Positions 12,001-23,432 of a stretch of DNA of 64,000 nt are shown one piece after another. Source of the DNA: Bromus sterilis. Its lineage: Eukaryota; Streptophyta; Magnoliopsida; Poales; Poaceae. Where the stretch lies: the NCBI GenBank assembly GCA_950022295.1, contig OX465597.1:398665016-398729015 (forward strand), read 5' to 3'. Position 1 is the first letter of the stretch. Each line of letters starts with the position of its first letter. The position numbers and the translations under genes were made by a program. The notes beneath the pieces were generated by a model. It had not been told where the DNA came from. It made no database searches and saw nothing but the letters and a program-made list of their open reading frames with translations.

Positions 12001-13219
12001 CCAAGTGACTGGAGGGGGGGGCGGCCTGGCTGTGGCTTGGCAGTGGGCCGCCTGCGGATCTGGGCCGAGGCCCACGTGGCCGGTTGGAGGGGAGGCAGGC
12101 CGACCGGCTCCCTGGCTGGCCCCGACGTGGGCAGCAGGCGGCGGCGCCATTGCCCGGTGGAACGCCGGCCACCAGCGTCGAGGAGGCGGCGAGGCGCGGG
12201 CGAGGGGAGGCCGGGAGGAGGCGGATCCGGCTGGATCCCGCACGGATCTGGCCGGCGGCGACGGGGAGCCATGGGGGCGCGTCCGGCTTGAGCTCGGGCT
12301 CGCCGGAACCATGGCGCGGCGGCCGCGTCCTGCCTGCTGACCTGCGGGGGGAGGAGGAGAGGTAAGAGAGAGGGCGCGGGAGGAGAGAGGGAGGCGACGG
12401 GGTGAGGAGAAGGGGTCGCCGACGCGGTGGCTCGCCGTGGCCGGAGAGGAGCGGCGGCTCCATGGCGTGGAGCTCGGGAGGCGGCGTGATCCGGGCCCTA
12501 GCGGGCCCGCGGCGGCGGGGGAGACGGATCTCGGGCCCTGCGGGGCCCGGTTCTGCTGGGGAGGCTGTTGGGAGCTACGTGGAGGCACCAGGAGCGTTGA
12601 TCTCGCGATCCGATGGCCTGGGAGCGCTGGGATCTAGGGTTTCGGGGCTGAGAGGGATTTGGGAAGATTTGGGGATTTTGTGAGGGGGGTGGCTGCAATT
12701 ATGCCATGGGGTAAACCCTAATTGGGTGTGGGAGGCTGGTGGTCTATATATAGGCAGGTTGGCTGGCCAGTTGACGCAAACGCCCTCGGTACCCCTCTCG
12801 CGTGTCTGGTGAATACGTTCGTGACCGCCGAAGTTGCATACGGACTCCGATTCCGATGAAATCTCGAACCACGCGCTCAGCACGTCGAGCTCTTCGATCG
12901 TACCTCACTGCGGTGACGTTCCGACAACATTTTCCGGCGCGCTATAAAAATATCCCGTTTAATTATTAAACGGGGTTTTCCGTTCCGTTGGCTGCGGCTG
13001 GTCTCGTGCGGTTTTCGCGACGGTGATCGGCGAAACCCGGTGTCGCAAAGGTCGAGTGTCCGGGTGGCAAGGGTCGGTCTCCGTCCGATACGAGAATTAG
13101 GGGGAGAAATAATCACCGATCGATAAATCGGGGATGCAAACACCACAAACAAATCAGGCAATCAAATAATTCACACCGAAAACAAAATTTTTAATTTTTG
13201 TGAAATCTGGGCTGTTACA
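9081..13219 (-). repeat. B 3' LTR
   Basis: 4139 bp, partner of 13819-15004 plus 23438-26395. It includes the conserved block at 9853-9900, an AT-rich middle, a GC-rich stretch (12000-12680) with spurious frames on both strands, and a TATA-like CCTATATATAGAC (minus strand) near 12745. Confidence 0.9.
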
Positions 13220-13818
13220 GGCAACACCACCAACAAGGGATCTCGTCCCGAGATCCAGGACGATCCGGGGGGAGAGGGGGGAGAGAAAGTAGTCGACGAT
13301 CTTCAACACCACCAACAAGGGATTCTGCTCCATGTCGACGTCGAACCTCTGTCGAGATAAACTTCCGCAGAGAGACGACATCGTCGGAATAACAAAAACG
13401 TCAGTGACAAGAGGAAGAACGATCGTGAAAACCAGATCAAAGGATAGTGATTTTCGACGCAAGTCGTAAAAACACTGGGCAAAAGGATGGATGGCAAAGG
13501 ACGACCCAGATGATATCCGAAACCGGAGAAGTTAAAGGTACTACAGGAATTCCCACCTGAGCTCGGAATCGAGACAATACGCTGCAAGCAAGGCATTGTA
13601 ACGGTTCCAATGCTCCACACACTCGAGATCCTAGAGTTTGAAAGGGGATAAGGCGAGAGTAAAACACTTACGGCACTTGTCCTGACCAGAGCAAGGGTAA
13701 GGAGTAAAAAGATTCCTACTCTCCGATAACTAACTTAGTAACTACAAAATAATTTTTGTCTAGACTCGACTTCGGCCAGAGAGGGGATCCTACGGTCGGT
13801 AAGGCTCTGATACCAAGT
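13220..13818 (-). other. B interior, non-coding
   Basis: 599 bp with no open frame of note. Beside the 3' LTR lies GATCTCGTCCCGAGATCC, as in A. The text CAACACCACCAACAAGG occurs twice, 81 bp apart (13222 and 13303), suggesting a local duplication. No purine-rich tract adjoins the 3' LTR (minus strand reads GTTGGTGGTGTTGCC), so the usual PPT seems lost or displaced; the purine-poor duplicate may have replaced it. A purine/pyrimidine-biased tract lies at 13266-13287. Confidence 0.75.
13803..13815 (-). promoter_or_regulatory. Primer-binding site of B
   Basis: Minus-strand TGGTATCAGAGCC, complementary to the 3' end of plant initiator-methionine tRNA, 3 bp from the 5' LTR. Confidence 0.85.
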
Positions 13819-15004
13819 TGTAAGGCCCGATATGCGGTACTGTTTCAGATTCGGACGTTTCCGCCCGAACCCGAGGACGAAGCACATATCGGACCCACCG
13901 TGACATATGACAAAGCCATATGCCCCGGATTTCCAACATGATATCACAACATTACAGATACAAGGATACAACATCTCATACAATCGGCATACAACTGCCT
14001 CAAATATAATACAACAGCGGAAGATACATGTCTGAGTACAGACTACAAGCAAATGCCTACTGGCAAAGAGAAAAGCATCGATCCCATAACCACACGGGTC
14101 CAGGCCCTCCGCCGGGATCCGCCTAACTAGTCGTCGTCGAGTCTCCACGTGAAACGTCGGTCACCATACCTGTTGTCGATCAGAACCCTGAAAAGAGTTT
14201 GGGGGTAGTATCATGAGTACAGAGGTACTCAGCATCCAACTGTAGTGGTCCACTGACCCAGCAAGGACTTCATCACTCGTCATTCTAGGACAACTAGTAG
14301 TTTACGGTAAGGAAGTGGTAAGTGGTGAGGTTGCTGCCGCACTAGCATTTATGAAATGGCTAACGATCTAGAGAGTAAGATAAGAAGCCAAGCAAACGAT
14401 GAGGAATCGCCTCCAACAAGTCTTGATATCCACCTACTACGCAAGCATAACACCTATCCTATCCTTGTCCTCCTCTTCGCATCCCGACGAAGAAGAAGCA
14501 GTCAAGGCACACACACGTTGATCAAGTTGTCTTAAGATTATCTCAGTTGTTGTTGTCTATGAACAGGACGTAGGTCTCAAGTCGTCCATAACCGTGGACA
14601 CGGCTTCTCGAAAAGATTTAACCCTGCAGGGGTGTACCAACTTCCCATTACGAGGTTCCGCACGCACGTCCATCACTCTCAGTTGCTACCCATCATAGGC
14701 AACCATTTTATGATTTAGTTCCAAGAGATCCGAAACGACAGGTCCCTCTAGCTAACAACGAACAAATCCGGGTGGCCCCCGGTGAGTCGACATCCATCTC
14801 AGGAGCCGGCCGCTCTCTCGATCTGGTCTCTACCGTCTGTCGCAGGTTTGGATACCCGGTTCATCACACATTGGGATAACTGGGTCCTGAGCCGGACAAG
14901 GTGGGCCAGCAAGGGAACTATGTCCTCACTGGTCCGGGTTGTTTTAAATAATATCTGCCAGGAGCGACCCAACAGACACACACACGGTTTTCAAATGGTA
15001 AATC
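13819..15004 (-). repeat. B 5' LTR, part before C
   Basis: Matches 9081-10266 nearly base for base and ends in AAATC, the TSD of C. The frame at 13735-14148 is the LTR copy of the open frame that runs into A's integrase at 9081-9410; here it has no partner coding. Confidence 0.9.
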
Positions 15005-16700
15005 TGAAGGGAATATGCCCGAGAGGCAATAATAAAGTGGTTATTATCTTATTCCATGTTTATGATACATGTTTATTTTCATGCTATAATTGTGTTAACC
15101 GGAAACGTTAATACATGTGTGTTTAATAAACAAAGAAAAGGTTCCTAGTAATGTCTCTCTTTATACTAGCTTGTTGATTAACGGATGATCAAGGTTTCCT
15201 GATCATTGACATTGGATGTCGTTAATAACAAGGTCATATCATTGGAGAATGATGTGATGAACATACACCCACAGTAGTTATAGCAATACGATCATGTCAT
15301 CAAAGTTTCTATTGCTGTATCAAACTTTCACGAAGTAACCCTAATCCTTAGACCATGAGATCACGTCAATCACTGACACCGGAAGAGTATTTTGATTCCA
15401 TTAAACGTCACACCGTAACAGGGTGATTATAAAGGTGTCGTTGGGTACTTGGAAAGTGTTAGTTGAGGCTCGTGGATCAAGAGTGGGATTTGTCCATCCA
15501 GATGACGGAGAGATATACTCTGGGCCCTCTCGGTGATATCACATTGACATCGCTTGCAAGCACGTGACTGGCTCACGAGGATGTTATATCATGGAACGAG
15601 TAAAGAGTACTTGTCGGTAACGAGATCGAACTAGGTATGGAAGATACCAAATGATCGGATCTCGGACAAGTAAAATATCGCGAGACAAAAGGAATTGGTT
15701 ACGGAGTTTTGGTTCACACGATCACTAGTTCATCGTTGAGTAAGTGGGAGTCATCATGGATCTCCAGATCCCGCTGATGATTATTGATCAGAGAAGAGTC
15801 TCTGTCATGTCCATTTTATTCACGAACCATAGGGTGACACACTTAAGGATTCGTTGACGCGTTTGAGTGGATATGGAACGCCGGAGAATATACTGGACAG
15901 CACATGGACTGTTTTGATAAAACTGCTGGAATAGTTTCGGTATATCAAAATAGTGCAAGGGGATAATTGTTAATGTGTTCATTGAATGAAGTGTTCATCA
16001 ATGAAGTACTCATTGAATGAAGTGTTCATTAATTTGAGTGACATTAAACAAGATAATTAAAAGTGTTTTAATGTGATAAACTCTTGGAATTTTGAGTGGA
16101 GAATTATGGAAGTTATGGGAATAATGTGTGACCCTTTGTTTTTGTGAGTGGAGAGTCCACCCACATGATGAGGGGAGAGGTGGGGGCACCTCTTGGGGCG
16201 TGCTACCCCTTGGGGGCTGCCTCCCCCTCCTATATATAGATGGGTGGAGACCCCTCTACACACTCATTCCTCCATCTCTCATATGCCCTTTGGTTGGCAT
16301 CTTCCTCCCCTTGCTAGCTGATCCAGTTTCACGAGTACGGTGCTTAGGCGAAGCCCTTCTCAAGATCTTCTCTACCACCACCACCACTATGTTGTAGTGC
16401 TGCTGAAGTTCCCGAGGATCCTCTACTTCCGCTGCCCAACTGGAGCAAGGGGCGGAGGTCGTCACTGATCTGTACGTGTGACCGACTACGGAGACGCTGC
16501 CCGTTCGTGGCGTCAAGTCTTCATCACGACCTTGAGGTCGGCGAGTGTTCGACTACATCACCCACGAGAATAGTTCTCGTTAAAGCTTTTGGTCTTCGAG
16601 GGTGAGTCCTTCTCAAACCGTTACAAGTTATCTCCTAGATGTGATCTTGGCAGTTGCAATCGTAGGAAAAAAAATTGTTTTCTATGCAACGAACCCTTCA
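15005..16700 (+). repeat. C 5' LTR
   Basis: 1696 bp. It carries a TATA box (TATATATAGA, 16231-16240) and two copies of CATTGAATGAAGTGTTCAT (15980-15998, 16011-16029), whose core TTCATTGAATGAA is an inverted repeat. The terminal text CAACGAACCCTTCA is typical of the BARE-type 3' LTR end. Confidence 0.92.
16231..16240 (+). promoter_or_regulatory. TATA box of C 5' LTR
   Basis: TATATATAGA in a GC-richer context, oriented with the element; the same sequence is at 22963-22972 in the 3' LTR. Confidence 0.65.
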
Positions 16701-16701
16701 G

Positions 16702-16713
16702 TGGTATCAGAGC
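16702..16713 (+). promoter_or_regulatory. Primer-binding site of C
   Basis: TGGTATCAGAGC directly after the 5' LTR, complementary to initiator-methionine tRNA. Confidence 0.9.
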
Positions 16714-19700
16714 CTCGTCTATGCGTAGATGCTTTGTACGGTTAGAAAACATAGAGATGTGGGCGTTGATCCTCTAGTTGTTACCCTCTTTTGTGCACTT
16801 GTTCATATTGCGGCAATGTTGGATTGAAGCGGCCCTAAGCGCAGATTGCGTGTCACGCTTGACATACGGCTTGTACCGTATAAAGTGGCTTTGGGGGTGT
16901 CAGTTTCTCTAACATTAGTGATATGGCATTTGCAACGGAGGGCCCTGGAAATGGACGAAAAGAAACAACTAGCGAATCAACGTTGTGGTTCTTGTCCGTA
17001 GGTAAGATCGGTTCTTTCCTAGGAAGCCCAAAACCACGTAAAATTTGCAAAGATAATTTAGAAGCGTCTAACTTGTTTTTGCAGGGCATGTGATGTGATA
17101 TGGTCATTGTTACAAAATTGTTGTATGAAATGAGATTTATTGTAAACAACCGGCAGGAGCCATATGGTTGTGTTTTTCCTTTTTAAGGCCTGTGTGCTGT
17201 AGATATATCCATGAGATATATTGTAATGGAGAAGGACGACCATGGTGGTGGCGCCATGGACCTTGGTGCCGCGCCGGTGGCATGATGGAGATCATACCAA
17301 GACGCACAAGATGGAGATCTAATGCGAGAAGGACCATATCATATCACATTATCCATGCATGTGATGTTTATCCTTTTATGCATCTTATTTTGCTTAGTTA
17401 CGATCATGATCGCTTCGGTAGCATTATAAGATGATCCCTCTCACTTAATATCAAGATAATTATATGTTCTTCCTTAGTATGCACCGTTAAGAAAGTTCGT
17501 CGTTTCGAGACACCACGTGATGATCGGGTGTGATAGACTCTACGTTCGCATACAACGGGTGTTTTCAAGCCTAGCATGTACAGACATGGCCTTGAAACAC
17601 ATGCAAATACTAAGGTTCTACTTGGCGAGCCTAGCATGTACAGACATGGCCTCGGAACATGGACCGAAAGGTTAAGCACGAGTCATATGGATGATATGAT
17701 GAACCATATTGAGATGCTCGCCATTGCAGCTACAGCGCCTCACGTGATGATCGGTCGTGGTGTAGTGAATTTGGTTCGTGTAATCACCAAAGACGACTCG
17801 AGGGATGTTGTTTTTGAGTGGGAGTTAGATGAACTCATTTTATCATGAACTAAATCAAAGTGAATTTGCATAGTTCGTTGTAGTCATTGGCATTTGTTTA
17901 CTACCTTTGCGCTTAGCTATAATTGAGATAATAGAACTATAGAATTCTGGATATTTAACTTTACGGACTGGTACCGTATTGTTTGAGTGTCAATCTAAAG
18001 TTTAAAGTCTTATTGCAAACTTTAGCAAACCTTGCTTGCTCCATGATGTTTAATAATGTGTATTAAATCGAGAGTAACAATTCCAGTGTTAGTGTCTAAG
18101 TATCACACTTGCCTCCATGATCCTTGATATTCAAATGTTGTTTGTTATTATCAAGGTTATCTAGGAGCTGAAATGATTGTTTCAGAAACTATCATGTGTG
18201 GAAGATATAGCGATATCTGAAACAATGTTTAGTTGCAATGTGATAGAGTAAAATTTAGTGAGAAACATGTTCTCATATTGTATGAGAATTTGTGAAGGTT
18301 GGAGACACTATGTGTCCTAATCTCCCAAAAAGGTTTTGGGAACTAATATTGTACTCACAGTTTGTCCCTATGAGCTATGGTAGTTCTGTCATGAAAGTTG
18401 TCATGATAGGATGAATGGAAGATGTAGGTAAAATGTTTACTACACTATAAGATTACTAAAGAATGGAATTTGGAAGAACACCAAACATTTGATGACGGTG
18501 ATCTACATCAAAGTGAGAATCAAAGGGTGTTAGTATTTGACTAACACACTTTGGATTATGTGTCATATGAATGGTGCCACAAGTGATGTTGATAAATTCT
18601 TCTAAAAAGGAAAGGAATTGCTGAAAGAGGATCTGAAAAATATTTTGGCGAAAAGAAAAAGGAAAAGACTGGAAATGTCCAGCTCGGGTATATAGATGAT
18701 ATACATGTTATGGGTATATTCATTGCTTGTTAAACAGTGTGATTCTTGAGTATTGGATACTGATTGGTTGGTATGAAGTGTCATACAGAACAACGCAATA
18801 CAAGAGTTGCAATGGCCTGAGTAACTAGCAAATGAATATGGGATGATTCTCATCAAAAACAAAATAAAATGTTATTATGTTTATCGTTGGAATTAAACCT
18901 AGCCTTCAAGATTTATTTGAATAATTGTTATTCTGTTTTGGTGTTATACGAACAATAGTTGTTCAAATTATCACCATATTCATAGAAGATGGATGAACTC
19001 TATAAATCTTGTTGGAGAAATTACATCCATAATAACTGATGCTAAACATGTCGCAAGACAAATGATTATAAGATCACTTATGAGTGACGCCACCGTTTGA
19101 ATCATATTGGAAAGAAACACAGGAAGAAACTCCATGGTGATGGAATTTTGGAGTCTTTTGATTTTGAATCAACTGACGCTTGTAAGAATTTCCGAGAAAT
19201 GATTGAAACTCCGTTCATAGGCAAAGAAGGACGGAAGACTAACTTATTGGACATTATACATGTTGATGTATATAGTTCATTATGCGTAGCCGTGTGTGGT
19301 GAATCTTTGTACTTCATATACTTTAACCGAGGATTTGAGTGGATATATGTGTATATTTACTTGATAAGGAAGAAGTATGAAATGTTTGAAAATGTTCAAA
19401 TAAATTTCAAGATGAAGTGAAAATCATTGTAACGAGAAAATAAGAGTTTATGATTGGATCATAAAAGAAGATTTTTGAGTTAAAAAGTTTAGCAAATGCC
19501 TGAGAGTTTAGGAATCGTTCTAAAACTTGCATTTCCCGAAACACCATAGAAGTATGGAGTGTTCGAGAGATGTAATCAAACCTTGTTTGACATGGTAAGG
19601 ATCAAAGGTGTTATTTATAAAATTGCCATTATATTTTAAGGATTAAGCTTTAGAGACTACCGTTTTTCACTGAAAAGAGCGCCATCGAGATCCGTTGAAA

Positions 19701-21724
19701 TGACACCATATGAGTTATGGAATGGGATAAAACCCAATTTGTCTTTTCTTAAATTTTGGTATGCAAGGCATATGTAAAATGTTTACGACCAAAGTCGGAT
19801 AAAGTACGTCTTTGTAGGTTATCCCAAAGTAACCGTTGGGTATTCCTCCATAACACTAAAGACAAAAGTTTTTTGTGGCTAAGAGCATCAAGTTTCTTGA
19901 GAAGGAATTTTTTGCGAAAAGTTAAGTGGGAGGACAGTAGAACTTCGATTAGGTTGTTGAACCTAAGCTTTATGTGCTAAGTGGCGCAGCGCCGGAAAGT
20001 GTCCCGGAAGCGGCCACAATGCTCGAGGCTCCCGTGTCCCAAAGGTTGTGGTCACGGCGATCTAAGTTCCTATTGAACTGCGTAGATCGGGTAATCGATC
20101 AAATAGTAAGATTTGAGATTGAATCATTGTTATTTGATAATAATGGACCGACTACATGCAAAGAAGCGATGATGGGCCCTGACTCCGTCAAAATGGCTAG
20201 GAGCTATAAAATCCGTGATAGTTCAATACACGAGAAACCAAGTTTCTGAACTTGGAAGTCCCTCTGAAAGGCGTGAAGCCTATTGACCGTGTTTGGATCT
20301 ATAAAGAAACAGACGTGGATGTTCTCACATCTATGAAATATTCGACATATCGTTAAAATGGTTTACGATTATGTTCAAAGAGTTGGCTATGACAAGATTT
20401 GATCTTTCATAACGATATTTAGTCTGGACGGATTATTGTAGCAACCACTACATATGCTAGTTTTGGTATATGATAGTTGAACAAACGGAACAACGTTCTT
20501 CTAATAGAATGGTTACCTAGGACGTGTACAGGACACGGTCCAAAGGGTTCTGTTAATTCAAAGGATGCTAAAATAGCATGCAAATTTCAATGGTTGAAAT
20601 AAGCATTTGCGGAGTTGGAATCTTCATCATGATGAAATTGTTAAAACGTTTAGTTTCATCAGAGACGGTGAAGATGCTTGCTTTTGCAAGAAATTAAGTG
20701 GGAGCGCTGAGACATATTTCTAATACATTATGTAGAAGACATATTGTTGATTGGAAATGATGTATCTTTTATTGACACGGGTGAAGTTTCATTGAAAATT
20801 TGATTTTAATGGAAGATTTGGGCAAAACCAGAATATTGGACATCAATGTCTATGCAAATAGATTGAGGTTCTAATATGGTTGTGCCAAAGTACATAGATG
20901 AGGTATTGAATGAAGTTCAATATGGAAACGACGAGAAAAGTTCTTGCCGCATGGAAAATGTTGAAGCGAGATTCAAGTGTTTTGACACTTGGTGAGTAAA
21001 ACCACATGAATGATTTGATCAATCATGTACACCATGATATGTACAATTCCAGAATGTCCTATGCTCTAAATGTTATGAGCATATACCAGAATGATTCATA
21101 AGATGATCATTGGACAATAGTAAAGATATCCTTACGTGCTTTGGAAGGACTAATAATATATATTATGTATGTTGGACAATAGTTCATTGTAAAGTGTTAC
21201 ATTGATACTAGTTTTGTCGCAAGATACAATCTAAATTTATCTCAATTTTGGCGGTATGTTAAGGTGGCAAAATGTAATGGAAGAAAGTTCCATGATAGAT
21301 TTGGAATAGTTCCAAATGGATTTGGATGAGTTCCAAAGTTAAGACATTATAACGAATACTACAAGGAAAGGCTAAGTATATGACTGCTCTAGCAGCAGCA
21401 AAGGAGGGCATTTGTGTCAAGAAGTTTGTTTGACAAACTAGGTGTAGTTCCAAGCGAGCTAATACTATGAAGATCTATTGTACGACAATAGATTCAACAT
21501 GTTTTGAGCTCAAGGGACTAAGGTCTCACCGGAGGACCAAATTTATGCAATGCCATCTCATTGGTGAATGAGTGATGCGTAGAGACGCAAAGAAATGCAA
21601 ATACACACGGACCTGAAGTGTCAGATCTAGAGATTAGGTTTACCACTAGCAATGCGTATGGATAACAGCTGAATGCCATAGGTGTTGGATGCGCAAGTAC
21701 CAAACTAGATTATTGACTCTAGTG
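16714..21724 (+). pseudogene. Decayed copia gag-pol interior of C
   Basis: About 5 kb with no frame longer than 110 codons. Recognisable shards keep copia order. Around 19205-19420 is an integrase core (TNLLDIIHVDVYSSL, then an aromatic stretch). Around 19690-19980 is the integrase tail (MTPYELWNGIKPNLSFLKF, then a frame-shifted stretch with PKSDK). Around 21363-21540 is an RNase H-like piece (KYMTALAAAKEGICVKKF, then MKIYC). No gag with a zinc knuckle is visible at 16714-19090, where gag is expected. That stretch has a 24-bp sequence repeated with a 60-bp period (17569-17592, 17629-17652). Stops and frame changes are too many to count by eye. Confidence 0.75.
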
Positions 21725-21736
21725 CAAGTGGGAGAC
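21725..21736 (+). promoter_or_regulatory. Polypurine tract of C
   Basis: CAAGTGGGAGAC directly before the 3' LTR, the standard tract of BARE-type elements. Confidence 0.85.
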
Positions 21737-23432
21737 TGAAGGGAATATGCCCGAGAGGCAATAATAAAGTGGTTATTATCTTATTCCATGTTTATGATAC
21801 ATGTTTATTTTCATGCTATAATTGTGTTAACCGGAAACGTTAATACATGTGTGTTTAATAAACAAAGAAAAGGTTCCTAGTAATGTCTCTCTTTATACTA
21901 GCTTGTTGATTAACGGATGATCAAGGTTTCCTGATCATTGACATTGGATGTCGTTAATAACAAGGTCATATCATTGGAGAATGATGTGATGAACATACAC
22001 CCACAGTAGTTATAGCAATACGATCATGTCATCAAAGTTTCTATTGCTGTATCAAACTTTCACGAAGTAACCCTAATCCTTAGACCATGAGATCACGTCA
22101 ATCACTGACACCGGAAGAGTACTTTGATTCCATCAAACGTCACACCGTAATAGGGTGATTATAAAGGTGTCGTTGGGTACTTGGAAAGTGTTAGTTGAGG
22201 CTCGTGGATCAAGAGTGGGATTTGTCCATCCAGATGACGGAGAGATATACTCTGGGCCCTCTCGGTGATATCACATTGACATCGCTTGCAAGCACGTGAC
22301 TGGCTCACGAGGATGTTATATCATGGAATGAGTAAAGAGTACTTGTCGGTAACGAGATCGAACTAGGTATGGAAGATACCAAATGATCGGATCTCGGACA
22401 AGTAAAATATCGCGAGACAAAAGGAATTGGTTACGGAGTTTTGGTTCACACGATCACTAGTTCATCGTTGAGTAAGTGGGAGTCATCATGGATCTCCAGA
22501 TCCCGCTGATGATTATTGATCAGAGAAGAGTCTCTGTCATGTCCATTTTATTCACGAACCATAGGGTGACACACTTAAGGATTCGTTGACGCGTTTGAGT
22601 GGATATGGAACGCCGGAGAATATACTGGACAGCACATGGACTGTTTTGATAAAACTGCTGGAATAGTTTCGGTATATCAAAATAGTGCAAGGGGATAATT
22701 GTTAATGTGTTCATTGAATGAAGTGTTCATCAATGAAGTACTCATTGAATGAAGTGTTCATTAATTTGAGTGACATTAAACAAGATAATTAAAAGTGTTT
22801 TAATGTGATAAACTCTTGGAATTTTGAGTGGAGAATTATGGAAGTTATGGGAATAATGTGTGACCCTTTGTTTTTGTGAGTGGAGAGTCCACCCACATGA
22901 TGAGGGGAGAGGTGGGGGCACCTCTTGGGGCGTGCTACCCCTTGGGGGCTGCCTCCCCCTCCTATATATAGATGGGTGGAGACCCCTCTACACACTCATT
23001 CCTCCATCTCTCATATGCCCTTTGGTTGGCATCTTCCTCCCCTTGCTAGCTGATCCAGTTTCACGAGTACGGTGCTTAGGCGAAGCCCTTCTCAAGATCT
23101 TCTCTACCACCACCACCACTATGTTGTAGTGCTGCTGAAGTTCCCGAGGATCCTCTACTTCCGCTGCCCAACTGGAGCAAGGGGCGGAGGTCGTCATTGA
23201 TCTGTACGTGTGACCGACTACGGAGACGCTGCCCGTTCGTGGCGTCAAGTCTTCATCACGACCTTGAGGTCGGCGAGTGTTCGACTACATCACCCACGAG
23301 AATAGTTCTCGTTAAAGCTTTTGGTCTTCGAGGGTGAGTCCTTCTCAAACCGTTACAAGTTATCTCCTAGATGTGATCTTGGCAGTTGCAATCGTAGGAA
23401 AAAAAATTGTTTTCTATGCAACGAACCCTTCA
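21737..23432 (+). repeat. C 3' LTR
   Basis: 1696 bp, identical in length to 15005-16700. The five differences seen are three within 22122-22151, one near 22327 and one near 23196. Confidence 0.92.

Larger units (their letters stand above)
15005..23432 (+). mobile_element. Element C: Copia element of BARE/Angela/WIS type, decayed interior
   Basis: 8428 bp with perfect TSD AAATC (15000-15004, 23433-23437). The LTRs are 1696 bp each (15005-16700, 21737-23432) and begin TGAAGGGAATATGCCC, close to the ATATGCCCTAGAGGCAATAATAAA text I know from Triticeae BARE/Angela elements. PBS and PPT are canonical. By direct reading the LTRs differ at 5 sites, all C/T transitions (0.3%). The interior has only shards of pol. 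It is the youngest insertion in the nest. Family assignment within the BARE/Angela/WIS group is not certain. Confidence 0.9.

Noticed and set aside
11915..12588. Long GC-rich proline/arginine frames (up to 217 codons) on the minus strand, with plus-strand frames opposite
   Set aside because: They lie in B's LTR, are open on several frames of both strands because stop codons are rare in GC-rich DNA, and the copy at 25064-25764 changes without regard to codons.
13735..14148. 137-codon minus-strand frame identical in part to the integrase fusion frame at 8325-9410
   Set aside because: This is only the B LTR sequence repeated; it ends in B's non-coding interior.
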